Origin: Deltaproteobacteria bacterium
GTDB lineage: Bacteria > Desulfobacterota > Desulfarculia > Adiutricales > Adiutricaceae
DNA length: 64,000 nucleotides
Assembly: GCA_031264145.1 (NCBI GenBank)
Contig: JAISEK010000138.1
Span: 38,036 to 102,035, forward strand
Direction of reading: 5' to 3'
Part shown: positions 16,806-25,138 of the stretch, piece by piece
How positions within the stretch are numbered: position 1 is the stretch's first letter
How the letters are laid out: the number at the start of each line of letters is the position of its first letter
Program-made: the position numbers and the translations under genes
Notes under the pieces: model-generated
The model's input: only the letters and a program-made list of their open reading frames with translations
Databases searched by the model: none
What the model was told of the DNA's origin: nothing

Positions 16806-16821
16806 GGGGACCGACGTCCCC
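16806..16821 (+). promoter_or_regulatory. Short hairpin before the dctQ ribosome site
   Basis: GGGGAC, loop CGAC, GTCCCC. The stem is immediately followed by the GGAGG of dctQ and could modulate its translation. Confidence 0.45.
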
Positions 16822-16839
16822 CTTTGATGGAGGTAGTCA

Positions 16840-17436
16840 GTGAAAAAAGTACTTTCCCGCTTGGAATCACTCGCGGACACAGTCGGGTACGTCGGCCCCC
16901 CGATGGAACTTGTGCGAAAGGGCAGCCACTACATGCTCAAGACCATCGTGGCCGCGATAGAGAAGATATCGACCTTCTTCGGCTACATCGGGGCCCCGCT
17001 GCCTTTTCTGGCCGCCCTGATCATATTTTACGAAATCGCCATGAGGCAGCTCTTCGACAGCCCCACCCGCTGGGTCTCCGAGACGACCGCCATGCTCTGC
17101 GGGATCTGCTATCTGCTGGGCGGGGCCCTGACGATGAAGAACGACGGGCACGTTAGGGTCGACATCCTCTACTCCAGGTTCAGCAAGAGGGTCAGGGCCA
17201 TTCTGGATTGCCTCAATTTCTGCTTCATAGCCCTTTACCTGGGGGTCATGCTCAGGGTCATTTGGCCCTACATGGTCCAGTCCATCAAGCTCGACGAGCA
17301 CAGCTACACGGCCTGGAACCCCATGGTCTGGCCCATGAAGATCCTTTTGTTCCTCGGCTTCGTCCTAGTCCTTCTCCAGGCCATATCAAAACTAATCAAG
17401 GATTTGCACATGGCCGTCACCGGGAGGCCGCTATGA
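16840..17436 (+). CDS. dctQ: TRAP transporter small permease, DctQ family
   Basis: 198 residues with four predicted helices: the first around GYIGAPLPFLAALIIFYEIAM, then WVSETTAMLCGICYLLGGALT, a third near ILDCLNFCFIALYLGVM and a last near MKILLFLGFVLVLLQA. The RWVSE and G-H-V-R-V-D segments are typical DctQ motifs. The N-terminal extension of about 40 residues before helix 1 is longer than in most relatives. Translation starts at GTG 16840, with GGAGG 5 bases before. The stop overlaps the dctM start (ATGA). It forms the membrane complex with DctM. Confidence 0.92.
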   Translation: MKKVLSRLESLADTVGYVGPPMELVRKGSHYMLKTIVAAIEKISTFFGYIGAPLPFLAALIIFYEIAMRQLFDSPTRWVSETTAMLCGICYLLGGALTMKNDGHVRVDILYSRFSKRVRAILDCLNFCFIALYLGVMLRVIWPYMVQSIKLDEHSYTAWNPMVWPMKILLFLGFVLVLLQAISKLIKDLHMAVTGRPL

Positions 17437-18740
17437 GTATAGGTGTAATAAGCCTGGTTTTGGTACTCTCCCTGATGATCATGCTCTGCATGGGCCAGCC
17501 CTTGTCCTGGAGCCTGGGCGCGGTCGCCATGGTCATCTGCCTGACGCAGTTCGACACCCTTGGGCCCGTCAGCAGCTTCGTCAACCGCATCTTCGACATG
17601 ACCCAGAGCTCCACCCTCATGGCCGTGCCCCTGTTCGTCATGATGGCCAGCATCCTCCAGAGATCGGGCGTGGCCGAGAACCTCTTCAAGGCCGCCTACA
17701 TCTGGGCCGGGAGCCTCAGGGGCGGACTGGCCATAGGCACCATATTCGCCAACATCGTCATGGCCGCCATGGTCGGGGTGGTCGGGGCCGAGATAGTCAC
17801 CCTGGGCATGATTGCCCTGCCGCAGATGCTCAAGAACAAGTACGACGATACCCTCAGCCTGGGGACACTGGCCGCCGGCGGCGGCCTGGCCACGCTCATC
17901 CCGCCATCCGTGGTCTTCATCGTCTACGGCATGACCGCCAGCGTCTCGGTGGCCCAGCTCTTCACGGCCGGCATCATTCCCGGCCTCATTCTGGCCTTCG
18001 GCTACATCATGTTCGTCGTCTTCCACTGCAAGCGCCACCCGGAGGCTGCCCCGCTGCCGCCGGAGGAGCTCAGGAACATGCCCTTTCTGGCCAAGCTGGC
18101 CATCCTGAAGTCGCTTATCCTCCCCCTGTTCGTGACCTTCGGCGTGCTGGGCTCGATTTACCTTGGCGTGGCCACCCCAAACGAGGCCGCCGGGGTGGGC
18201 GTGGTCCTGGTCCTGATATGCGCCTTCATAATGAAGACCTTCAACCTGAAGATGCTCTGGGAGTCATGTCTTGAGACCGTCAAGGTCAGCTGCATGCTAG
18301 CATGGATTTTTTTCGGGGCCCAGACGGTCATCGGGGCCTATACCCTGACCGGCGGGACACAGTTTGTCCGCGACACCATAATCAACCTTGACCTGGGGGT
18401 CTGGGGCACCCTGATCCTCATCAACCTCATCTGGATCTTCTTGGGGTGCTTCCTGGACTGGATGGGCATACTGTTCCTGACCATTCCCATATTCCTGCCC
18501 GTCATCCTGTCCTTCGGCCTCAACCCCGTCTGGTTCGGCGTCCTCTATTGCATGAACATGCAGGTCTCCTACCTGTCGCCCCCGTTCGCGCCCTCGTCCT
18601 TCTACATGAAGAGCATCGCCCCGGACCATATAAGCATGATGCAGATATACAAGGCCACCATGCCATTTCTGTGCATAACGTTGATGGTCCTGATCCTGGT
18701 CACAGTATGGCACAAGCTGCCCATGTACCTCCTACAGTAA
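17433..18740 (+). CDS. dctM: TRAP transporter large permease, DctM family
   Basis: 435 residues and about a dozen hydrophobic helices, the usual size of DctM, the sodium-coupled transport channel. Characteristic stretches are FVMMASILQRSGVAENLF, GGLATLIPPSVVFIVYG with its Pro-Pro-Ser, ATPNEAAGVGVV, and LGCFLDWMGILFLTIPIFLP. The start overlaps the dctQ stop by ATGA. The GntR regulator begins 15 bases downstream. No fusion or truncation is seen. Confidence 0.93.
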   Translation: MSIGVISLVLVLSLMIMLCMGQPLSWSLGAVAMVICLTQFDTLGPVSSFVNRIFDMTQSSTLMAVPLFVMMASILQRSGVAENLFKAAYIWAGSLRGGLAIGTIFANIVMAAMVGVVGAEIVTLGMIALPQMLKNKYDDTLSLGTLAAGGGLATLIPPSVVFIVYGMTASVSVAQLFTAGIIPGLILAFGYIMFVVFHCKRHPEAAPLPPEELRNMPFLAKLAILKSLILPLFVTFGVLGSIYLGVATPNEAAGVGVVLVLICAFIMKTFNLKMLWESCLETVKVSCMLAWIFFGAQTVIGAYTLTGGTQFVRDTIINLDLGVWGTLILINLIWIFLGCFLDWMGILFLTIPIFLPVILSFGLNPVWFGVLYCMNMQVSYLSPPFAPSSFYMKSIAPDHISMMQIYKATMPFLCITLMVLILVTVWHKLPMYLLQ

Positions 18741-18755
18741 AGGCTCTTTCAAAGC

Positions 18756-19502
18756 ATGCTAAAGCCCATAAAGAAGCTGTCGGCCGTGGACGAGGTCTTC
18801 AACAACCTCTTCGAGCAGATCTCCGGTGGCCATTTCCCGGAGGGCTACCGGTTCCCGACCCAGGACGTCATGGCCGAGGAGTTCGGCGTCAGCCGCTCCA
18901 CGATCAGGGAGGCCATAAACAAGCTCACCGTCCTGGGTTTTCTCACGGCCAAGCCAGGCGTGGGGACCATCGTGGCCAGGAACTCCACGGCCGGGGTCCT
19001 GTCCAGCATCAGCCAGTATTACTTCATGAACGACATAAACGTCCGAGAGTTCATAGAGGCCAGGCTCTACCTGGAGAAGGCGGCCATCAAGCTGTCCGTC
19101 CAGAAGGCCACGGGCGAGGACATCAAGAAGCTCCACCATCTCCTGATGGGCCAGGGCCAGGCCATAGCCGAGGACGACAAGGAGACCATGACCAGGCTGG
19201 ACGTCGACTTCCACCGGGCCATAATCGAGAGCGGCCGGAACACGGTCATCCTGCAGTTCCTGGACATCATCTGGGACGGGCTGTACCAGTTCATCTCGGC
19301 GGTCACCAAGAATCTCAACACCTCGGCCTCCAGGGCCTTCAGTTTCCACAGCAGCATCATCAAGCACATCGCCGACCGGGACCTGGAGAAGGCCGAGATG
19401 ACCATGGTCAGGCACCTCCACGACGTCGCCTCGAACATCGAGACCCATTTCCCGGGCCACGCCGGGCTGACCGACATCTTTAGGCATGACCTTAAATCTT
19501 GA
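18756..19502 (+). CDS. GntR-family transcriptional regulator, FadR subfamily
   Basis: 248 residues. An N-terminal winged helix carries FPTQDVMAEEFGVSRSTIREAINKL (recognition helix) and a GVGT turn. The C-terminal all-helical FCD domain has the metal-site pattern D-x3-H in DVDFHRAI and a later His in FSFHSSIIKHI and HLHDV. FCD domains usually bind an organic acid that releases the repressor. It is encoded directly after dctM, in the same direction, and is the likely reader of the dyad at 15396-15418. The effector is probably the transported acid or a product (inference). Confidence 0.92.
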   Translation: MLKPIKKLSAVDEVFNNLFEQISGGHFPEGYRFPTQDVMAEEFGVSRSTIREAINKLTVLGFLTAKPGVGTIVARNSTAGVLSSISQYYFMNDINVREFIEARLYLEKAAIKLSVQKATGEDIKKLHHLLMGQGQAIAEDDKETMTRLDVDFHRAIIESGRNTVILQFLDIIWDGLYQFISAVTKNLNTSASRAFSFHSSIIKHIADRDLEKAEMTMVRHLHDVASNIETHFPGHAGLTDIFRHDLKS

Positions 19503-19571
19503 TTTCTAACTATTATGCTTATTTAAAGCACAATACAATTTATTGACAAAATAATTCATCGAGAAAGAGAA

Positions 19572-20582
19572 ATGAAGTCTACACCTCACAATATAGCCAT
19601 GTCATACATTTATGGTGGCCGCCAGGGCGACCGGCCGGCGGCCATAACGCCCACCTCCATAGCCTGCCAGGAACTGATGAAGGCCAGCGGGGCCTGGTTC
19701 CCGGAAGCCCACCTGAACCCCGTGACCATGGCCCGCCTGGCCCTGGCCGGGCACGAGCTCCTGGGCTTCGACTCGGTCATGCCGGAGTACTCAGTCCACC
19801 AGGAATCCGCCGCCTTCGGGGTGGAGATGGACTGGGGGGCCCCTGACATGATGCCTGACGGCAAGACCTTCCCCCACAAGGACTTCAGCGAGGTCCAGAT
19901 CCCAGACAGCATCCTGGAGAAGCCCTCCCTGGCCGTGGTCCTCCGGGCCCTCGAGATCCTCCGGCGCCAGGTAGGCGGCCAGGCCACCATCATCGGCAAG
20001 GTCATGGGCCCCTGGACGCTCTCCTACCACATGGCCGGGACCCAGAACTTCCTGATGGCCGTGGGCCGCAAAAAGTACGACCTGGTGAGGCGGATGGTCG
20101 AGTCCCTGGTCCCGGTCACGGTCGGCTTCGCCAACGCCCAGTTCAGGGCCGGGGCCGACGTCGTGGTCGTGGCCGACCACGCCACCGGGAACCTGGTCGG
20201 CCCCTACCACTACCGGGACCTTTTGCTGCCCATCCACAAGGCCATGTTCAGGGAGATAAACGGCCCGGTCATCCTCCACGTCTGCGGGCGGACCCTGGAC
20301 CGGATGGATCTCTTCGCCGAGAGCGGCGTGGACGTCTACCACTTCGAGAGCGCCAACGACGCCGGTGAGGCCATCAGGAAGGTCGGGGGGCGCATAAGCC
20401 TGGCCGGCAACATCAACAACCCAGAGGTCCTCCTCGAGGGCAGCCCCGAGGACGTCTACGGAAAAAGCCGGGAGGCCATAGCGGCGGGCCTCAGGCTGGT
20501 CGCCCCCGAATGCGCCGTCCCCCTGACCACGCCCCTGGCCAACCTTAGGGCCATCGTCGAGGCGGCAGGAGAAGGATTCTAA
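19572..20582 (+). CDS. MtaA/CmuA-type corrinoid methyltransferase (URO-D family) with zinc site
   Basis: 336 residues of the URO-D fold. The zinc-site triad of the methylcobamide:thiol methyltransferase branch is present: His236-Val-Cys238 (ILHVCG) and Cys314 (APECAVP). In MtaA/MtbA these ligands activate the accepting thiol, so methyl transfer between a corrinoid protein and a thiol or folate-like acceptor is expected. Segments GPWTLSYHMAG and FRAGADVVVVADHATG are typical. A TTGACA lies at 19543-19548 in an AT-rich gap but no good -10 follows. The next URO-D gene starts 4 bases after its stop. Confidence 0.85.
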   Translation: MKSTPHNIAMSYIYGGRQGDRPAAITPTSIACQELMKASGAWFPEAHLNPVTMARLALAGHELLGFDSVMPEYSVHQESAAFGVEMDWGAPDMMPDGKTFPHKDFSEVQIPDSILEKPSLAVVLRALEILRRQVGGQATIIGKVMGPWTLSYHMAGTQNFLMAVGRKKYDLVRRMVESLVPVTVGFANAQFRAGADVVVVADHATGNLVGPYHYRDLLLPIHKAMFREINGPVILHVCGRTLDRMDLFAESGVDVYHFESANDAGEAIRKVGGRISLAGNINNPEVLLEGSPEDVYGKSREAIAAGLRLVAPECAVPLTTPLANLRAIVEAAGEGF

Positions 20583-20586
20583 GATT

Positions 20587-21672
20587 ATGAACGTTGTCCC
20601 AGATTGGAACCGCGTCCTCAAGGCGGCTCGTTTCGAGGAACCCGACAGGGTTCCGCTTTCAGAGGTGCTGATTGCCTACGAGATCCAGGGCCAGTTCCTG
20701 GGCCGCCCCGTCGGCCCGGACGACCTGGCGGCCCAGGTCGAGTTCTGGTCCAAGGCCGGCTACGACTATATCCCGCTCAACATCGGCATGATGGAGCCGG
20801 GCAAGGTCACCGAGGACTCCCACGTCTCGAAGATTCTGAAAAAGCTCCACGAGCCCGACGACCCGAATTCCCCCGAGGCCGCGGGCGACGACAGGAACTG
20901 GAACCTGGAGGTGTCGAGCTTCATCCACGACATGGGCGAGTTCGAGGCCTTCCCCTGGGACGAGCTGGCCAAGCTGGACTTCTCGAGGCTCACCGGCGTG
21001 GCCAGCCTGATCCCCCCGGGCATGAAGGCCATCGGCGTCTCGGGCAAGATCTTCACGATGACCTGGATGCTCATGGGCTTCAACAACTTCGCCATGGCCC
21101 TCGTGAAGGGGAGCCCCCTCCTTGAGGCCATCTTCGAGAAGGTGGCCCAAATCCAGCTTTCGGCCCTGGACGCCATCCTGGCCATGCCCCACGTGGGCGG
21201 CATCTGGGTGGTCGACGACCTGGCCTACAACAGCGGGCCAATCGTGAGCATCAAGCACCTCGACAGGTACGTCTTCCCCTGGTACCGGGAGATAGCCGCG
21301 AGATGCCACAGGGTGGGCAAGCTTTTCTTCCTCCACTCGGACGGAAAGCTCGACGCCCTGTTGCCCAGCTTCATCGACCTGGGCCTGGACGTCATCCAGC
21401 CCATCGACCCTACCTGCAACGACATAGCCTCGATCAAGGAAAAGGTCGCGGGGAGGCTCTGCATCGTCGGGAACGTCCCCAACGACATGCTCCAGGACGG
21501 AAAGCCCCAGGACGTGAGGAACTACGTCCGCTCGCTGATAAGGGACGTCGCCCCGGGCGGCGGCTTCATGCTGGGCTCCGGCAACTCGGTCCCCGACTGG
21601 GCCAAATTCGAGAACTACCAGGCCTTGAGGGTCACGGCCCTCGGCGAGGGGGCCTACCGCAAGGCGGTCTGA
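20587..21672 (+). CDS. URO-D-family protein lacking the zinc cysteines
   Basis: 361 residues, URO-D fold: N-terminal FEEPDRVPLSEVL, mid-segment GVSGKIFTMTWMLMG, and the barrel-core FFLHSDGKLDALLPSFIDLGLDVIQPIDP. Where MtaA-type enzymes have His-x-Cys, this protein has His-Ser-Asp-Gly, and no late Cys is in the matching place (FMLGSGNSVP). It may therefore be the substrate-side methyltransferase that demethylates the imported compound, the zinc-bearing neighbour being the acceptor-side partner. That division is inference. It is co-translated with the preceding gene. Confidence 0.8.
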   Translation: MNVVPDWNRVLKAARFEEPDRVPLSEVLIAYEIQGQFLGRPVGPDDLAAQVEFWSKAGYDYIPLNIGMMEPGKVTEDSHVSKILKKLHEPDDPNSPEAAGDDRNWNLEVSSFIHDMGEFEAFPWDELAKLDFSRLTGVASLIPPGMKAIGVSGKIFTMTWMLMGFNNFAMALVKGSPLLEAIFEKVAQIQLSALDAILAMPHVGGIWVVDDLAYNSGPIVSIKHLDRYVFPWYREIAARCHRVGKLFFLHSDGKLDALLPSFIDLGLDVIQPIDPTCNDIASIKEKVAGRLCIVGNVPNDMLQDGKPQDVRNYVRSLIRDVAPGGGFMLGSGNSVPDWAKFENYQALRVTALGEGAYRKAV

Positions 21673-21724
21673 CGGCCCTAACCCGGCCCTGGCGCCACCC
21701 GCCCGGGCCAAGAGAGGGAGAACG

Positions 21725-23026
21725 GTGTCCGATTTGAGCGATCTGAGGCTTGGCCTCGTCAAGCAGATCTTCCCCGAGACCAGGCGCCCCGACGTCCCCC
21801 AGAGGCTCAGGGAGGAGTTCGCGAGGGCCGGCCTGGCCCAAAAGATAAGGCCCGGCCAGAGGGTCGTCATCACCAGCGGCAGCCGGGGCATAGAGAGCAT
21901 GAACGAGGTCGTCAAGTCCCTGGTCGGCCTGGTCGGGGAGCTTGGGGCCAAACCGCTGATTCTCCCGGCCATGGGCAGCCACGGCGGGGGCACCCCGCAG
22001 GGCCAGCTGGAGGTCCTGGCCCACCTGGGCCAGACACCGGGAAGCATGGGTGCCCAGTTCATCACCGACTACCGGCCGCGGATCATCGGCCAGGTCTTCG
22101 GCTATCTCCCGCTGAGCGTCGACTCGAACGTCCTCCCGGGGAACGCCGACCACGTCATCCTCGTGGGCCGGGTCAAGGAGCACACGGAATTCATCGGCCC
22201 CATTGAGTCGGGCCTCCTCAAGATGGCCGTGGTCGGCCTGGGCCGGGTCGAGGGGGCGACCATGATGCACCAGGCGGCCGTGAGGCACACCTATTACGAG
22301 ACCATCAAGGCCATGGCCAGGATAATCCTCGACGCCGCCCCCGTCCTGGGCGGGGTGGCCCTGGTCGAGGACCACCGGAACTTCCTGAGGCACCTCGAGT
22401 TCGTGCCCGCCGGCGAGATCTTCGCCAGGGAGCCCGCCCTCCTCCAGGAGAGCCAGAGGACCAAGCCCCGGCTCCCCTGGGACCGCCTGGACGTCCTTCT
22501 GGTGGACGAGCTGGGCAAGGACATCTCCGGAGCGGGCCTCGACACCAAGGTCATCGGCCGGATAATGAACATATACGAGAAGGAGCCTGAAAGGCCCCGC
22601 ATCACCAGGGTGGTGACCTTCAGGGTCAGCCCCAAGGGGGGCGGCAACGCCCTGGGTCTTGGCCTCAACGACTACGTGACCCGCGAGCTCCTCGAGTCCG
22701 TGGACCGGGCCATGACCGACCTCAACTCGACCGTGGCGGTCTCCCCGGAAAAGGGCCGCTGCCCCCTGGTCAGGGACAACGCCCGCCTGGCCATCCAGGG
22801 GGCCCTCGACACGGTCGGCCCCCACACGCCAGGCGATCTGGAGATGGCCTGGATCAAAAACACCAAGGACCTGGAATTCCTGGCCGTCAGCCCGGCCCTG
22901 TACGAAAAGGCCAGGGCCGACCCCAACCTGGCCTGCCTTTCCGAACCCAGGCCCATACCGTTCGACCATAAGGACGACCTGGTCCATTTCGTCGACTTTG
23001 CCGCCGCCAGCGGCGTGAACATCTAG
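21725..23026 (+). CDS. LarA-like (DUF2088) 2-hydroxy-acid racemase/epimerase family protein
   Basis: 433 residues. The N-terminal part has GQRVVITSGSRG and AMGSHGGGTPQGQ. The core reads VGRVKEHTEFIGPIESGLLKMAVVGLG followed by GATMMHQ, the hallmark of the DUF2088/LarA family. LarA uses a nickel-pincer cofactor to racemise lactate; relatives act on other 2-hydroxy acids (established knowledge). Conserved His and Lys residues are in place in the KEHTEF and SGLLKM motifs. The start is GTG 21725 after AGAGAGGGAG. It sits between methyltransferase genes and a glycerate kinase, suggesting it rearranges a hydroxy acid of that pathway. Cofactor genes larB, larC and larE are not in the window. Confidence 0.78.
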   Translation: MSDLSDLRLGLVKQIFPETRRPDVPQRLREEFARAGLAQKIRPGQRVVITSGSRGIESMNEVVKSLVGLVGELGAKPLILPAMGSHGGGTPQGQLEVLAHLGQTPGSMGAQFITDYRPRIIGQVFGYLPLSVDSNVLPGNADHVILVGRVKEHTEFIGPIESGLLKMAVVGLGRVEGATMMHQAAVRHTYYETIKAMARIILDAAPVLGGVALVEDHRNFLRHLEFVPAGEIFAREPALLQESQRTKPRLPWDRLDVLLVDELGKDISGAGLDTKVIGRIMNIYEKEPERPRITRVVTFRVSPKGGGNALGLGLNDYVTRELLESVDRAMTDLNSTVAVSPEKGRCPLVRDNARLAIQGALDTVGPHTPGDLEMAWIKNTKDLEFLAVSPALYEKARADPNLACLSEPRPIPFDHKDDLVHFVDFAAASGVNI

Positions 23027-23106
23027 CCCCGGGGAGCGCCATACTTGCGCTGTTTTCCATCCGTAGTTTGAGCCCTTAATTTCCATATCTCCAAAATGGT
23101 GACACC

Positions 23107-25026
23107 ATGAACATGCGCGATAGAGTCCTGGCCGCCGCCAGGGGCGAGATGGTCGATGTCTGGCCCTACGTCCCCCGGATAGATCTCTGGCACAACGCCA
23201 ACCTCAGGTCCGGGACCACCCCCAGGGAACATGAGGGCCGCTCCATCGCCGAGATCTGCCGGGCCGAGGGCTGGGGCAGCCACCACCTGGTGCCGAGGTT
23301 CCTAAGGAGCGGCCAGCAGCCCCACAGGGCCCTGGGCCTCTACAACCTGCCGGAGCAGCCCTACAGGGTGGCCTTCGGGCCGGACGTGGAGGTGGAGACC
23401 ATCCTGGAGGGCGACTACACCACCCAAATCTACCACACGAGAAAAGGCGACGTGCGCACCAGGACCATGTACTCCGATGAGATGAGGGCCTCGGGGGCCT
23501 CCATTACCTGGATTGACGAGCACGTCATCAAGACGCCGGCCGACTACGAGGTCGTGGCCCACATCTTCGAGAACCTCGCCGTTACCCCCAACTATGAGGA
23601 GTTCCAGGACTGGCTGGAGAACGAGGTGGGCGACAACGGGGTGGGGGCGGCCTTCGCCTCCCTGGCCTCCTCGCCCATCCACCACGTGCAGAAGGAGTTC
23701 CTGGACGCCACCGACTTCTACTTCCACTACAACGACCACGCCAGGCACATGGCCAGGCTGGGCGAGGGCCTGTCGGTCTTCTACGACCGGATCTTCAGGG
23801 TCATCCTGGCCTCCCCGGCCAAGGTCATCCTGTGGGGGGCCAATTTCGACGACATGATCACCTACCCCTCCTATTTCGTCAAGGAAATCCAGCCTTGGCT
23901 GAGGAAGGTCGGCCCGGCCTTCCGGGACAATGGCCAGGTCTGCATCTGCCACTGCGACGGCGAGAACCACGGGCTGATGGACATCCTGCCCGATTCGGGA
24001 TTCCAGGTGGCCGAGGCCATCTGCCCCTGGCCCATGACCAAGGTGAGGATAGGCGAGTATTACGGAAAGTGGAGGGATAGGCTGACCATCTTCGGGGGGA
24101 TACCGTCCAACATCCTCCTGGACGATCTTACCTCCGAGGCCGACTTCGAGTCCTACCTCGACTCCATGTTCAGGGACCTGACCCCCGGCGACAGGCTCAT
24201 AGTGGGCATAGCCGACACCACCCCGCCCCAGGCCAACTGGGACAGGCTCAGGCGCATAGGCGACCGCGTGGCCAAGGAAGGTAGGCTCCCCCTGGCCTTC
24301 CGGGCCGTCCTGGTCGAGGCGCCCGGTGCCGAGACGCCACCCCAGGCCGCACAGGGGACGGGCTTCCCCAGCAAGCCACTGGCCGGCGAGGGTGATCCCT
24401 TCGCCAAGGCCAGGCAGATCGTCCTAGACGGCGACGACGAGTCGATCGTCGGGGAGGTCGACAGGCTCCTCGGCCAGGGCCACAAGGCCGCCGACATCAT
24501 GAGGCTGGGCCTCATCGCCGCCATGGACATAATCAGCCCCCTGTTCAAGGCCGGCACGGTCTTCATCCCCGAGGTCCTCCTCTCGGCCAGGGCCATGAAC
24601 CTGGCGGTCGAGGCCCTGGAGCCGCATCTGGCCAGCGCCGGGGACAGGGCCGAGCCCAAGACCATCGTCCTGGGGACGGTCTTCGGCGATCTCCACGACA
24701 TCGGCAAGAACATGGTCGCCACCATGCTCAGGGGGGCCGGCTTCCAGGTCATCGACCTGGGCATCAACGTCCCGGACGAGACATTCGTCCGGAACATCAA
24801 GGACCACAAGCCAGATCTCCTCGGCCTTTCGGCACTTCTGACCACGACCATGCCCTCCATGACCAGCGTCATCGCCTCCCTGGCCGAGGCCGGCCTCAGG
24901 GACAAGGTGAAGGTCATGGTCGGGGGGGCCCCCATAACGCCCAAGTTCGCCGCCGACATCGGGGCCGACGGCTACTCGGCCGACGCCGCCGAGGCCGTCG
25001 AGCTGGCCAGGAGGCTGGTCTCCTAG
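23107..25026 (+). CDS. Fused URO-D methyltransferase and corrinoid-binding protein
   Basis: 639 residues. Positions about 1-410 are a URO-D-type domain with a Cys/His cluster (Cys279, Cys281, His282, Cys283 in CICHCDG; Cys306 in AICPWP). Positions about 430-639 form a helical cap plus Rossmann B12-binding module: GTVFGDLHDIGKN holds the Asp528-x-His530-x-x-Gly533 cobalt-ligand motif, followed by SALLTTT and the GGAP turn. The layout, methyltransferase first and corrinoid second, matches CmuA of chloromethane users, though similarity beyond this is not claimed. A GGTGA site precedes ATG 23107. It would be the methyl carrier for the neighbouring URO-D enzymes. Confidence 0.87.
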   Translation: MNMRDRVLAAARGEMVDVWPYVPRIDLWHNANLRSGTTPREHEGRSIAEICRAEGWGSHHLVPRFLRSGQQPHRALGLYNLPEQPYRVAFGPDVEVETILEGDYTTQIYHTRKGDVRTRTMYSDEMRASGASITWIDEHVIKTPADYEVVAHIFENLAVTPNYEEFQDWLENEVGDNGVGAAFASLASSPIHHVQKEFLDATDFYFHYNDHARHMARLGEGLSVFYDRIFRVILASPAKVILWGANFDDMITYPSYFVKEIQPWLRKVGPAFRDNGQVCICHCDGENHGLMDILPDSGFQVAEAICPWPMTKVRIGEYYGKWRDRLTIFGGIPSNILLDDLTSEADFESYLDSMFRDLTPGDRLIVGIADTTPPQANWDRLRRIGDRVAKEGRLPLAFRAVLVEAPGAETPPQAAQGTGFPSKPLAGEGDPFAKARQIVLDGDDESIVGEVDRLLGQGHKAADIMRLGLIAAMDIISPLFKAGTVFIPEVLLSARAMNLAVEALEPHLASAGDRAEPKTIVLGTVFGDLHDIGKNMVATMLRGAGFQVIDLGINVPDETFVRNIKDHKPDLLGLSALLTTTMPSMTSVIASLAEAGLRDKVKVMVGGAPITPKFAADIGADGYSADAAEAVELARRLVS

Positions 25027-25138
25027 CCCCTCCCCGTTTTTTCTTTGATCGGGGCCCCAAAACGTCCTATCATGGGTGCCGCCGCCAACGCCGGGAGGGC
25101 AGGATCGGTCGCCCATGGCCGCCGGCCCGGGGTGCCAA

